The notes below the pieces were generated by a model. It was not told where the DNA came from, searched no databases, and saw nothing but the letters and a program-made list of their open reading frames with translations. A DNA stretch of 64,000 bases from Acidovorax kalamii. GTDB lineage: Bacteria; Pseudomonadota; Gammaproteobacteria; Burkholderiales; Burkholderiaceae_C. The stretch spans positions 310,001 through 374,000 of the forward strand of contig NZ_NOIG01000011.1 in the NCBI RefSeq assembly GCF_002245625.1, written 5' to 3'. The position numbers were made by a program, and so were the translations under genes. The stretch's first letter is position 1. The number at the start of each line of letters is the position of its first letter. This document shows positions 8,214-16,262 of this stretch, piece after piece.

Positions 8214-9875
8214 ATGACCGCTGCCAGCCTTGCCACCACCCATGAAGTGTTCAACCAGAGCACGCCCTGGGCCGATGTGAACCTGTTCACCACCAACCAG
8301 CCACTGCAGGACGCGCTGCGCCTGCATGCCCCCGGCCTGCCGTTGGAGGGCCTGACGGCGCTGGGTGCGGAGATGGGCTCGGCAGAGATGCAGGCCCATG
8401 CGCGCCTGGCCAACACCTACAAGCCGCAGCTGCGCACACACGATCGCTTCGGTCATCGCGCCGATGTGGTGGAGTTCCACCCCAGCTACCACGCGCTCAT
8501 CGGCGCCGCGCTGCGCCACGGCCTGCATGCCACGCCGTGGTCGCGCCAGGACACGGGCCATGCACACATCGAGCGGGCCGCAGGCTTCATGCTGTTCACT
8601 GAAGCCGAACCCTCGGTGCTGTGCCCTGTGTCGATGAGCTACGCCGTGACCCCGGCATTGCGCGGCAATTCGGCGGTATGGGCGGATTGGAGCAAGGGTT
8701 TGGCGAGCACGCAGTACGACCCGCGCCTGGCGCTGTTCTCGCAAAAATCCGCGCTCACCATGGGCATGGGCATGACCGAGAAGCAGGGCGGATCGGACGT
8801 GCGTGCCAACACCACCCAGGCCGTGCCCGATGGCGAGGACGCCTGGGGCGCGCGCTACCGCATTGCCGGGCACAAGTGGTTCTTCTCGGCACCCATGTGC
8901 GATGCTTTCCTGATCCTTGCGCAAGCGCCCGGCGGGCTCACCTGCTTTTTCCTGCCGCGTGTGCTGCCAGATGACACGGTCAATGCGATCCGCATCCAGC
9001 GCCTGAAAGACAAGTTGGGCAACCACGCCAATGCCAGCTCCGAGGTCGAGTTCATCGGCGCCACGGCCTGGCGCGTGGGCGAGGAGGGGCGCGGCGTGGC
9101 GCAGATCCTGGAGATGGGCACCATGACGCGCCTTGACTGCGCGCTGGGCACCAGCGGTCTCATGCGCCAGGCGCTGAGCATTGCGCTGCACCACACGCGC
9201 CAGCGCTCGGCGTTTGGCAAGAAGCTCATCAAGCAGCCGCTGATGCGCAACGTGCTGGCCGATCTGGCTCTGGAAAGCGAAGCGGCCACCGCTCTATCCA
9301 TAAGGCTTGCCAGCGCTTTTGACCGCAAAGACAAGAGTGAGCACGAGGCCGTCATGGCCCGCCTGCTCACACCCGTGGCCAAGTTCTGGGTGTGCAAGCG
9401 CGGCAGCGCGTTTGCGCAAGAGGCCATGGAATGCCTGGGCGGCAACGGCTATGTGGAAGAGGGCGGCGAAGGCACCATGGCCCGCATCTACCGCGAGATG
9501 CCGCTCAACTCCATCTGGGAAGGCGCGGGCAACATCATGGCGCTGGATCTGCTGCGCGCCGTGCGCCGCGCCGATACCGCCGCCGCTTTGGACGCCGAAC
9601 TGGCACCCGCACGCGGCGCCCATCGGGCGCTCGACCGCATGGCCGGCGCACTACCGCTGCGCGTGGACGCCATGACCACCGAAGCCGAGGCCCGCCGCCT
9701 GGCGCAGGACGTGGCCCTGGCCGTGCAGGCCGCGCTGCTGTACCGCAGCGCGCCCGGCGCCGTGTTCAGCGCGTTCTGCGATTCGCGCCTGGGTGGCGAC
9801 TGGGGCTACAGCTTTGGCACGCTCGGTGCGGGTGTGGACCTGGATGCCATCCTGGCCCGCGCGCTTCCGGCCTGA
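8214..9875 (+). CDS. aidB: AidB-like acyl-CoA dehydrogenase
   Basis: The 553-residue protein is much closer to E. coli AidB than to classical acyl-CoA dehydrogenases. It has MTEKQGGSDVRANTT, AGHKWFFSAPMCDAF, RLKDKLGNHANASSEVEF, MTRLDCALGTSGLMRQA, and CLGGNGYVEEGGEG followed by REMPLNSIWEGAGNIM. In E. coli, AidB binds FAD and DNA and belongs to the adaptive response to alkylating agents; a true dehydrogenase substrate is not established for that family. The start follows CTGAGGAGCCGCC. An ogt-type repair gene lies 2 kb downstream on the same strand, which fits an alkylation theme, though the acyl-CoA neighbours leave a metabolic role open. Confidence 0.85.
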   Translation: MTAASLATTHEVFNQSTPWADVNLFTTNQPLQDALRLHAPGLPLEGLTALGAEMGSAEMQAHARLANTYKPQLRTHDRFGHRADVVEFHPSYHALIGAALRHGLHATPWSRQDTGHAHIERAAGFMLFTEAEPSVLCPVSMSYAVTPALRGNSAVWADWSKGLASTQYDPRLALFSQKSALTMGMGMTEKQGGSDVRANTTQAVPDGEDAWGARYRIAGHKWFFSAPMCDAFLILAQAPGGLTCFFLPRVLPDDTVNAIRIQRLKDKLGNHANASSEVEFIGATAWRVGEEGRGVAQILEMGTMTRLDCALGTSGLMRQALSIALHHTRQRSAFGKKLIKQPLMRNVLADLALESEAATALSIRLASAFDRKDKSEHEAVMARLLTPVAKFWVCKRGSAFAQEAMECLGGNGYVEEGGEGTMARIYREMPLNSIWEGAGNIMALDLLRAVRRADTAAALDAELAPARGAHRALDRMAGALPLRVDAMTTEAEARRLAQDVALAVQAALLYRSAPGAVFSAFCDSRLGGDWGYSFGTLGAGVDLDAILARALPA

Positions 9876-9903
9876 TTCACCTCACAGAATTTTGCGGAGA
9901 CCC

Positions 9904-10839
9904 ATGATGTCCCACCTCATCCTGCACCACTACCCCTCGTCCCCGTTCTCCGAAAAAATCCGGCTCGCGCTGGGCTACAAGCAGCTGGCCTGGAAGTCCG
10001 TGATCATCCCCAGCATCATGCCCAAGCCCGATGTGGTAGCGCTCACGGGCGGCTACCGCAAGACGCCGTTCTTGCAGATCGGCGCCGACATCTATTGCGA
10101 CTCCGCCTTGATCTGCGATGTGCTGGAGCATGAGCAGCCCGAGCCGGTGCTCTACCCACCCCACCTCAAGGGCGTGTCGCGCGTGTTTGCGCAGTGGGCC
10201 GACACCACGCTGTTCTGGGCCGCCATGGCCTACAACCTGCAGCCCAGGGGCGCCGCGGCCATGTTTGCCAACCTGCCACCCGCTGCTGCCCAGGCCTTTG
10301 GTGAAGACCGCCGCGAGATGAGCGCGGGCATGCAGCGCCTGCGCCCGGCCGACGCCACGGCCGCCTACCGCTCGTACCTGCGCCGCATTGCGCACATGGC
10401 CGAGGAGCACGACTTTCTGTTTGGTGCCGAGCCCTGCCTGGCCGACTTCGCGGCCTACCACCCGCTGTGGTTCACGCGCCAGTGCGTGCCAGTGATGGCC
10501 GACATCTTTGCCGCCACGCCCGCCGTGCTGGAGTGGATGGACCGCATGGCCGCCCTGGGCCATGGCCGCATGGAGAAATTCAGCGCGCAGGACGCCATCA
10601 CCGTGGCTGCGGGCATGGACCCGCTGCCCCTGATGGGCGACCTGTTCCAGGACGAGCACGGCATCCCGCTGGGCAGCCAGGTGGCCATTGCCGCCGAGAG
10701 CTTTGGCACCGAACCCACCGAGGGCGAGCTGATCGCCGCCACCCGCACCCGCTACACCCTGCGCCGCACCGACCCGCGTGCGGGCACGGTGCATGTGCAT
10801 TTCCCCCGCATTGGCTATGTTTTGAGAGCATCCCCCTGA
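9904..10839 (+). CDS. glutathione S-transferase family protein with C-terminal extension
   Basis: From the ATG at 9904 the product is 311 residues (9907 is an equally possible ATG; GCGGAGACCC lies just upstream). Residues 1-80 form a GST thioredoxin fold (HHYPSSPFSEKIRLALG, then TPFLQIGADIYCDSALI). The helical GST domain follows to about residue 225. The last 80 residues form an extra segment not found in standard 200-230 residue GSTs; I do not recognise it. The stop codon lies inside repeat A copy 2, so the last few residues come from the repeat. The likely role is glutathione-dependent conjugation or isomerisation. Confidence 0.82.
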   Translation: MMSHLILHHYPSSPFSEKIRLALGYKQLAWKSVIIPSIMPKPDVVALTGGYRKTPFLQIGADIYCDSALICDVLEHEQPEPVLYPPHLKGVSRVFAQWADTTLFWAAMAYNLQPRGAAAMFANLPPAAAQAFGEDRREMSAGMQRLRPADATAAYRSYLRRIAHMAEEHDFLFGAEPCLADFAAYHPLWFTRQCVPVMADIFAATPAVLEWMDRMAALGHGRMEKFSAQDAITVAAGMDPLPLMGDLFQDEHGIPLGSQVAIAAESFGTEPTEGELIAATRTRYTLRRTDPRAGTVHVHFPRIGYVLRASP

Positions 10840-10957
10840 GCGGCTGCGCCGCTTCCCCCTTCTCTCGACTTGCTGACGCAATTCGGGAAGGGGGACGAAG
10901 CCCTTGCTGCGGGGCGGCCCTTGCTCGGCGTCTCTGGCCTGGGACTCGCCAGTTTTG
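10828..10957. repeat. GC-rich intergenic repeat A, copy 2
   Basis: Second copy of the element at 6052-6172, with the same blocks in the same orientation. The loop of the CCCCCTTC / GAAGGGGG hairpin differs (GACTTGCTGACGCAATTCGG instead of GGCTTCGCCG). It includes the last codons and stop of the GST gene and lies 43 bp upstream of an SDR start. Confidence 0.8.
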
Positions 10958-10999
10958 ACCAACGCTGTAAATGCCAACAATTTCAAGGAGACAAAAAAC

Positions 11000-11905
11000 A
11001 TGATCGACAACTTTGCCGGCAAAACCGCCGTCCTCACCGGCGCAGGCTCGGGCTTTGGCCTCGAATGCGCGCGCATTGGCGCCCGCCTGGGCATGAACCT
11101 GGTGCTGGTCGATGTGCAGCAAGACGCACTCGACGCCGCAGCCGCTGAGGCGCAGGCCGCAGGCGTGCAGGTGCTGGCGCGCAAGGTGGATGTATCGAAC
11201 GCTGCGCAGATGGAGCAGCTGGCCGCCGATGTGGAGCAGCGCTTTGGTGCACCGCACCTCGTGTTCAACAACGCCGGCGTGGGCGCGGGCGGCCTGGTGT
11301 GGGAGAACTCGGTCAAGGACTGGGAATGGGTGCTGGGCGTGAACCTGTGGGGCGTGGTGCATGGCGTGCGCCTGTTCACGCCCATGATGCTGGCCGCAGC
11401 CAAGGCCGACCCCGCCTGGCGCGGCCACATCATCAACACCGCCAGCATGGCCGGGCTGCTCAATGCGCCCAACATGGGCATCTACAACGTGAGCAAGCAT
11501 GCAGTGGTGGCGCTGTCCGAAACACTGCACCAAGACCTGTCGCTGGTTACCGACCAGGTCACGGCCAGCGTGCTGTGTCCCTTCTTTGTGCCCACCGGCA
11601 TCAGCCAGAGCCACCGCAACCGCCCGCAGGACATGGTCGCCGACAAGCCCACCAAGAGCCAGCTCATCGGCCAGGCCATGAGCGACAAGGCCGTGGGCAG
11701 CGGCAAGGTGACCGCCGCCGAGGTGGCGCAAAAGGTGTTCGACGCCGCCGCCCAGGGCCAGTTCTATATCTACAGCCATCCCAAGGCCATCGCCTCGGTG
11801 CAGACGCGCATGGAAGACGTCATGCTGGGCCGCAACCCCACCGACCCATTTGTGGGCAAGCCCGAGGTAGGCGCGCAGCTGCGTGCGGCTTTGAGGGCTG
11901 AATAG
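11000..11905 (+). CDS. SDR family oxidoreductase
   Basis: A 301-residue short-chain dehydrogenase. TGAGSGFG near residue 12 is the cofactor motif, FNNAG lies near residue 90, the catalytic Ser is in NTASMAG and the Tyr/Lys in YNVSK. The C-terminus is longer than in the classical 250-residue forms. The start at 11000 is chosen because CAAGGAGACAAAAAAC sits immediately upstream; the open frame extends further 5' but into repeat A. Cofactor preference is probably NAD (Asp after the second strand, LVLVDVQQ). The substrate is unknown; the cluster suggests an acyl or alcohol intermediate. Confidence 0.88.
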   Translation: MIDNFAGKTAVLTGAGSGFGLECARIGARLGMNLVLVDVQQDALDAAAAEAQAAGVQVLARKVDVSNAAQMEQLAADVEQRFGAPHLVFNNAGVGAGGLVWENSVKDWEWVLGVNLWGVVHGVRLFTPMMLAAAKADPAWRGHIINTASMAGLLNAPNMGIYNVSKHAVVALSETLHQDLSLVTDQVTASVLCPFFVPTGISQSHRNRPQDMVADKPTKSQLIGQAMSDKAVGSGKVTAAEVAQKVFDAAAQGQFYIYSHPKAIASVQTRMEDVMLGRNPTDPFVGKPEVGAQLRAALRAE

Positions 11906-11954
11906 GCGCTCTCCGCTCTATCCATATGCTTTTGTTGCTATTAAATATATAGCG
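11906..11954. repeat. short interspersed repeat B, partial copy 2
   Basis: GGCGCTCTCCGCTCTATCCATATGC followed by TTTTGTTGCTATTAAATATATAGCG. It fills the whole gap between the SDR and the ogt-like gene, so the ogt leader is formed by the repeat. Confidence 0.6.
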
Positions 11955-11955
11955 T

Positions 11956-12546
11956 ATGTCATTGCAGGCACTCACCGCCCCCGGGGAACAGGGCGCAGCC
12001 AGCGGCTACGCCCTGTTCCCCACGGCCATCGGCCACTGCGGCATGGCCTGGCACGGGGCACTGCTGGTGGGCGTGCAACTGCCCGAGGACGCGGGCGAGG
12101 CCCAGACGCGCGCCCGCATGCAGCGGCGGTTTCCACAACTGGCCGAATGCACGATGCCACCGCCGGTGGCAGCGTGGGCTGCGCGCGTGGCGGCCCTGCT
12201 ACAAGGGGCGCACGACGACCTGTGTGACGTGCCCCTGGCCCTCGACACCGTGCCGCCCTTCAACGCCCGCGTGTATGCCTTGGCCCGCCGCATTCCACCG
12301 GGCAAGACCATGACCTATGGCGAAATGGCCGCAGCCCTGGGCGAGCCCGGCGCCGCCCGCGCCGTGGGCCAGGCGCTGGGCCACAACCCGTTTGCGCCCG
12401 TGGTGCCTTGCCACCGCATCCTGGCCGCCAATGGCCGGACGGGCGGCTTCTCGGCCGGTGGCGGTGCGGCCACCAAGATGCGCATGTTGGGTATCGAAGG
12501 GGCCTGCCTCGGCGGTACCTTGCCTCTGTTTGCGCACGACGAGTAG
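11956..12546 (+). CDS. ogt: methylated-DNA--protein-cysteine methyltransferase (Ogt/MGMT type)
   Basis: This 196-residue protein has the acceptor-cysteine active site VPCHRILAANGRTGGFSAGG near residue 150 and the preceding winged-helix segment MTYGEMAAALGEPGAARAVGQAL. The family removes O6-alkyl groups from guanine by irreversible transfer to its own Cys. There is no Ada-type N-terminal zinc domain, so it is the constitutive Ogt form. The ATG at 11956 abuts repeat B, and no good Shine-Dalgarno sequence is visible. An AidB-like gene lies upstream on the same strand. Confidence 0.92.
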   Translation: MSLQALTAPGEQGAASGYALFPTAIGHCGMAWHGALLVGVQLPEDAGEAQTRARMQRRFPQLAECTMPPPVAAWAARVAALLQGAHDDLCDVPLALDTVPPFNARVYALARRIPPGKTMTYGEMAAALGEPGAARAVGQALGHNPFAPVVPCHRILAANGRTGGFSAGGGAATKMRMLGIEGACLGGTLPLFAHDE

Positions 12547-12566
12547 ACAACCCCGGACGGCATTGC

Positions 12567-13052
12567 TCAATCGTCTGCAGTGCTGTCAACGTGGCTCACC
12601 CGGATTCCATACCGGGCGCGCAGGGCCGCCAAGGGCATGTCCAGGTACTCGGGCGGGGAGGTCCATGGCCAGCGCAGGGTTTGCCGGGAACAACGCCACC
12701 AGGTGCGCGGCACGGCCCAGAGCGTGGCGCCCAGGTTGCGCAGCACGTCGGTGGCGTGCAGTTGTCCATAGATCGCACGCGACTCGTGCAGCGCATATCC
12801 CTTGAGCACGGCCAGCCCCTCGGTGGTGCCGCGCAGGCTGGCGATTTTGACCACTGCTTCGTCGGGCAGGCTCGTGCTGCAGCTGTAGAGCACGTGCACC
12901 GTGTCATGGCATCGAAAAAACAGCTGCGCCTCAGCTGACAGATCGCCGCCCCGCAACGAACTGGGGTGGGCTGCAAAGTACTCGTCCAGGCCCTGCTGCA
13001 GCGTCTGTGTCGAGTGCTGGTGCTGGTAGTGCAGCAACGAAGAATGGGGCAT
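12567..13052 (-). CDS. Coq4-like protein with HDxxHx11E metal motif
   Basis: A 161-residue protein from the ATG at 13050-13052 (MPHSSLLHYQ); longer upstream frames exist but look non-coding. Residues 49-65 read His-Asp-x-x-His-(x11)-Glu, exactly the spacing of the zinc motif of Coq4, a factor of ubiquinone biosynthesis. The preceding helices (QGLDEYFAAHP ... LSAEAQLFFRCHDT) and the following GLAVLKGYALHESR are compatible with that fold. Bacterial Coq4-like proteins are often unannotated. The assignment rests on the motif and overall size. The gene is divergent from a diguanylate cyclase. Confidence 0.6.
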   Translation of the reverse strand: MPHSSLLHYQHQHSTQTLQQGLDEYFAAHPSSLRGGDLSAEAQLFFRCHDTVHVLYSCSTSLPDEAVVKIASLRGTTEGLAVLKGYALHESRAIYGQLHATDVLRNLGATLWAVPRTWWRCSRQTLRWPWTSPPEYLDMPLAALRARYGIRVSHVDSTADD

Positions 13053-13277
13053 GGGCGGGGCGGTGTGGCATAGGCCTGTTTCGCATTGTTTGCCATGCGG
13101 GTGAGGCCTGCAAGGCCTGGGCGCCCCGTGCCTCTCTCCATATTGGCGTGGCATTGGCATGTTCGCAAACCAGGCTGCACGCTCGGCATTTGCGGTGCTA
13201 CATTCGTCAGAGCGTCTGGCCCTACACATACTGCTGATTGTCCGCACCATTCCCTGCTGCCCCACAGGAACCCGCCT

Positions 13278-14318
13278 ATGTCACCGGAACGCGAGCGACT
13301 CACCCGCATGCTCTTTGATGAGTACATCGCGATGTACGCCGCGCGCGACCTGCGGCTGCTGGACCGCTTCAGCGACAACTTCAGCGGCTTTTCGGGCAGC
13401 AGCGACAGGCTGGTGAAGACCCGCGCCGAGTGGATCGAGACCACGCGGCAGGATTTTTTGCAGGTGCCCCAGCCCATCGTGATCGAGATGCTGGACCTGT
13501 TCACCCAGGAGCTGGGCGATGACCTGCTGGCCGCCACCGCCTTCTTCCACATCCACCTGCCCATCCCCGACGCCCTGTTTGCCCGCGAAACCGCACGCAA
13601 GGTCGTGCTGTTCCGGCGCGAGGCCGGTGCGGGCCAGGAATCAGGTGACTGGAAGATCGTGCATGTAAGTGTCTCCATCCCCTACGGCACCGCCCAGGGC
13701 GACGAGGTCTACCCCATCGAAGAGCTGCGCCAGCGCAACCGCGAGCTGGAGGCACTGGTGGCCGAGCGCACCCAGGCCCTGGCCCAGGTCAACCACCGCC
13801 TGGAGCTGCTGAGCAACACCGACGGCCTCACCGGCATTGCCAACCGTCGCCATTTCGACGACGCCCTGGCGCGCGAATGGGCGCGGGCCCAGCGCGCTGC
13901 TGCGCCGCTGGCGCTCATCCTGCTGGATGTGGACGTGTTCAAGCACTTCAACGACCACTATGGCCACCTGGCGGGGGACGCCTGCCTGCGCACCCTGGCC
14001 ACCACCCTGGCGCAGGTGGGTGCGCGGCGCGAGGGCGAACTGGCCGCACGTTTTGGTGGCGAAGAGTTTGTGGTGCTGCTGCCCGGCTCCGACCTGGCTG
14101 CCGCCGCCGAGGTGGCGCGCCATGTGCAAGAGGCCATCCACCAACTGGCGCTGCCCCACGAAGGCGCGCCCCACGGCATCGTCACCGTGAGCTTTGGCGT
14201 GGCCAGCCTGCAGCCCCAGCGCGACCAGTTGCCCGAAGAGCTGGTGCGCCGCGCCGACCGCGCCATGTACCGCGCCAAGCAGGGCGGGCGCAACCGGATC
14301 GAGCTGGCGGCTGCGTGA
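13278..14318 (+). CDS. diguanylate cyclase with N-terminal SnoaL-like sensory domain
   Basis: A 346-residue cytoplasmic protein. Residues 1-140 resemble a SnoaL/NTF2-like alpha+beta domain (LFDEYIAMYAARDLRLLDRFSDNFSGF). A helical linker follows (ELRQRNRELEALVAERTQALAQVNHRLELL), then a GGDEF domain with DGLTGIANRR, DVDVFKHFND and the active-site GGEEF at 260-264, so cyclase activity making c-di-GMP is expected. The inhibitory I-site RxxD is RxxE here (REGE five residues before GGEEF), so product inhibition may be weak. The start is chosen for AGGAACCCGCCT upstream. No transmembrane segment is seen. Confidence 0.88.
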   Translation: MSPERERLTRMLFDEYIAMYAARDLRLLDRFSDNFSGFSGSSDRLVKTRAEWIETTRQDFLQVPQPIVIEMLDLFTQELGDDLLAATAFFHIHLPIPDALFARETARKVVLFRREAGAGQESGDWKIVHVSVSIPYGTAQGDEVYPIEELRQRNRELEALVAERTQALAQVNHRLELLSNTDGLTGIANRRHFDDALAREWARAQRAAAPLALILLDVDVFKHFNDHYGHLAGDACLRTLATTLAQVGARREGELAARFGGEEFVVLLPGSDLAAAAEVARHVQEAIHQLALPHEGAPHGIVTVSFGVASLQPQRDQLPEELVRRADRAMYRAKQGGRNRIELAAA

Positions 14319-14352
14319 TGCGCTGGCACCTCGTGACGGCTCGTGACGTGTC

Positions 14353-14460
14353 TTTGCGCTCACTGAGCAGGCGCAAAAACCGTTCGGGCGGAGACTGTCA
14401 AAGCGCGGCGCAGGGCTTCGACGGGCTCAGCCCGAACGGTGTTGAATCAGTGAGTGCGAA
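14353..14460. repeat. imperfect palindromic repeat between convergent genes
   Basis: The inner arms are CCGTTCGGGCGGAGACTGTCAAAG (14380-14403) and CTTCGACGGGCTCAGCCCGAACGG (14416-14439). The outer arms are TTTGCGCTCACTGA (14353-14366) and TCAGTGAGTGCGAA (14447-14460). The CTTCGACGGGCTCAGCCCGAACGG block is a common dispersed bacterial intergenic repeat. It sits between the convergent cyclase and DUF72 genes and could act as a transcription barrier. Confidence 0.7.
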
Positions 14461-14504
14461 TCGGTAAGCCGCGTTTGGGCTCCGAACCCGCGCAGCTGGC
14501 AGTC

Positions 14505-15590
14505 CTACCGCGCCCCCAGCTTCACGACCTCTTCCGCCACCCCCCGCACCGTCAGCGGCGCGCAGCCCTCGGCATGGTTGCTGATGGTCACCAGCGCGTT
14601 TTGCCCCCGGCCCGTGATGCCCGCAATCACTGCCGCCAGCGCCGCCCGCGTCTCCAGGTCCGGGTGGTGCAGGCGGTCGTAGGGCTCGTACAGCCGCTCG
14701 GCATCTTCATAGCCATAGGGGCCATGCACCGGGTTCAGGTTCCAGCGGCACACCAGGGGGCCAGGCCACAGCGCGCGCAGCATGGGCAGCTGGGCCTGCA
14801 GCGGCGGCATCTTGGCGTGCAGGCCCAGGCAGTAGGTGGCGCCAGCTTCGCGCAGCACGGCGGCAAAGTCCGGGGTCAGCCATTCGGGGTCGCGCACTTC
14901 CACCGCAATCACCCCATCGGGCGCCGTGGGCGCGAGGGCGGGCAGGGCGAGCAGCATGGTGCGCAGGCGCTCCAGCAGCAGCGGCAGGCGGTCCAGCTGC
15001 GCCAGCGGCAGGGGGCTGAGCTGGAACACCAGCGCGCCCAGCTTGTGCCCCAGGCCCTGCAGCGCGGGCTCCACACACTCGCTGCGCGCCAGCTCGGGGC
15101 TCAAGAACGCCGGGTTGGGCTGGCGGCCCCGGCCGTCCTCGCTGCGCACCAGCGCATCCGTCACCACGCTGGGCGCCTTCACCACAAACCGGAAGTCGTC
15201 GGGCACCTGCGACGCATAGTGCTCAAACTGGCTCACCGTGAGCGGGCGGTAAAAGCTGCGGTCAATGCTCACCGTGCGCATCAGCGGGTGCTGCGCATAC
15301 ACGGCCAAACCTTGCTTGGAGAGCTGTGCGTCGGAATGCTCGCCCTCCCACACCAGCCCTTTCCATCCCGGGTAGGTCCACGACGACGTGCCCAGCCGCA
15401 ACTGCGCAGGCAGGGCGGCTGCCAGGGTTTTCAACGCATCGTCGGGAACGACAGGCGCCACCGTTCCAGACCGCGTGCGCCGCGCAGGGGGATCTTCCTT
15501 TTTGGCCGTGTGCTGAGAGACAGGCGCCTGCGCTGCAGCACCCTCCGCTGAGGGCTTGGGCAACGTGTCGCCAAAAAGATCATCTTGCAT
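14505..15590 (-). CDS. DUF72 domain-containing protein
   Basis: A 361-residue protein. After a polar, probably disordered 60-residue N-terminus, the DUF72 TIM-barrel-like domain begins with LRLGTSSWTYPGWKGLVWEG and continues with YAQHPLMRTVSIDRSFYRPL, FRFVVKAPSVVTD and VEVRDPEWL. DUF72 proteins (YecE family) have no agreed function. The ATG is at 15588-15590. It is convergent with the diguanylate cyclase and followed on the same strand by no clear partner. Confidence 0.9.
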   Translation of the reverse strand: MQDDLFGDTLPKPSAEGAAAQAPVSQHTAKKEDPPARRTRSGTVAPVVPDDALKTLAAALPAQLRLGTSSWTYPGWKGLVWEGEHSDAQLSKQGLAVYAQHPLMRTVSIDRSFYRPLTVSQFEHYASQVPDDFRFVVKAPSVVTDALVRSEDGRGRQPNPAFLSPELARSECVEPALQGLGHKLGALVFQLSPLPLAQLDRLPLLLERLRTMLLALPALAPTAPDGVIAVEVRDPEWLTPDFAAVLREAGATYCLGLHAKMPPLQAQLPMLRALWPGPLVCRWNLNPVHGPYGYEDAERLYEPYDRLHHPDLETRAALAAVIAGITGRGQNALVTISNHAEGCAPLTVRGVAEEVVKLGAR

Positions 15591-15643
15591 GCGCAGTCAA
15601 TCAGCCATGGGGCCGGGGGAGGGCGGCGTAGCCAGTGGGCCCG

Positions 15644-16048
15644 CTACAAACCGCCAAACAACCCACCCTCGTCCAGCAGGTCAAACGTGATCTGCGGCTG
15701 CGCATCCATGCTCTTCTTGATGGCCGCCGGAATGGCCTGCCGCGTCTTGCGGCACAGCCCCGGCTGCTCATGCACCAGGATCGCAATGCCCCGCAGGCTG
15801 CGCACCTCGTGCGGGCTTTGGGTGATCGACAGGCGAATGCCCAACTGCTGCTCCATGCGCTCCTGCATCTTGCGCAGGTCCGCCAGGCTGGCCAGGTTTT
15901 CGAGCCGGTCCAGCATCTTTTTCTCTTCGGTGCGCGTGAGCATCAGGATGCGCACATCTCCACTGGGTGCCTGCAGCAACGCATCCCGGTCGCAGACGCA
16001 GGTGCCAGGGGGGCATTCGGTGCGGATGGGGAAGGAGGGGAGGGGCAT
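15644..16048 (-). CDS. hypothetical protein with N-terminal Cys cluster, 134 aa
   Basis: Not recognised. From the ATG at 16046-16048 the protein starts MPLPSFPIRTECPPGTCVCDRDALL, giving three closely spaced cysteines (C-x4-C-x-C) near residues 12-19. A charged helical stretch follows (RTEEKKMLDRLENLASLADLRKMQERMEQQLGIRL) and then ILVHEQPGLCRKTRQAIP with a further Cys. It ends in GGLFGGL. The cysteines could bind a metal or Fe-S cluster, but this is speculation. It lies 54 bp before the DUF72 start on the same strand, so the two may be co-transcribed. Confidence 0.6.
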   Translation of the reverse strand: MPLPSFPIRTECPPGTCVCDRDALLQAPSGDVRILMLTRTEEKKMLDRLENLASLADLRKMQERMEQQLGIRLSITQSPHEVRSLRGIAILVHEQPGLCRKTRQAIPAAIKKSMDAQPQITFDLLDEGGLFGGL

Positions 16049-16108
16049 GGAGCGTGCGAGAGCGGTCCACCATTTTAAGAAGGCGCGAAAGCGCTGCGCG
16101 CTCCACAA

Positions 16109-16134
16109 ACAAAAAGGGCTCCCAAAGGGAGCCC
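16109..16134 (-). terminator. intrinsic terminator of the DUF4148 gene
   Basis: The perfect 8-bp stem GGGCTCCC / GGGAGCCC (16116-16123 and 16127-16134) has a 3-base loop. Read on the - strand it is followed by a run of five T. It lies about 130 bp downstream of the DUF4148 stop. Confidence 0.85.
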
Positions 16135-16262
16135 GATCTGCCTGCCCGCCCCTGCGGTTCAGTTAACACTCCCCATGGCAGCAGCACCCGCAAATGCAAA
16201 GTGCCACCGCCATGGGAAGTCCCGCAACTGCTTCAATCCAACTCAAGCAGTTGGTCTACCAA

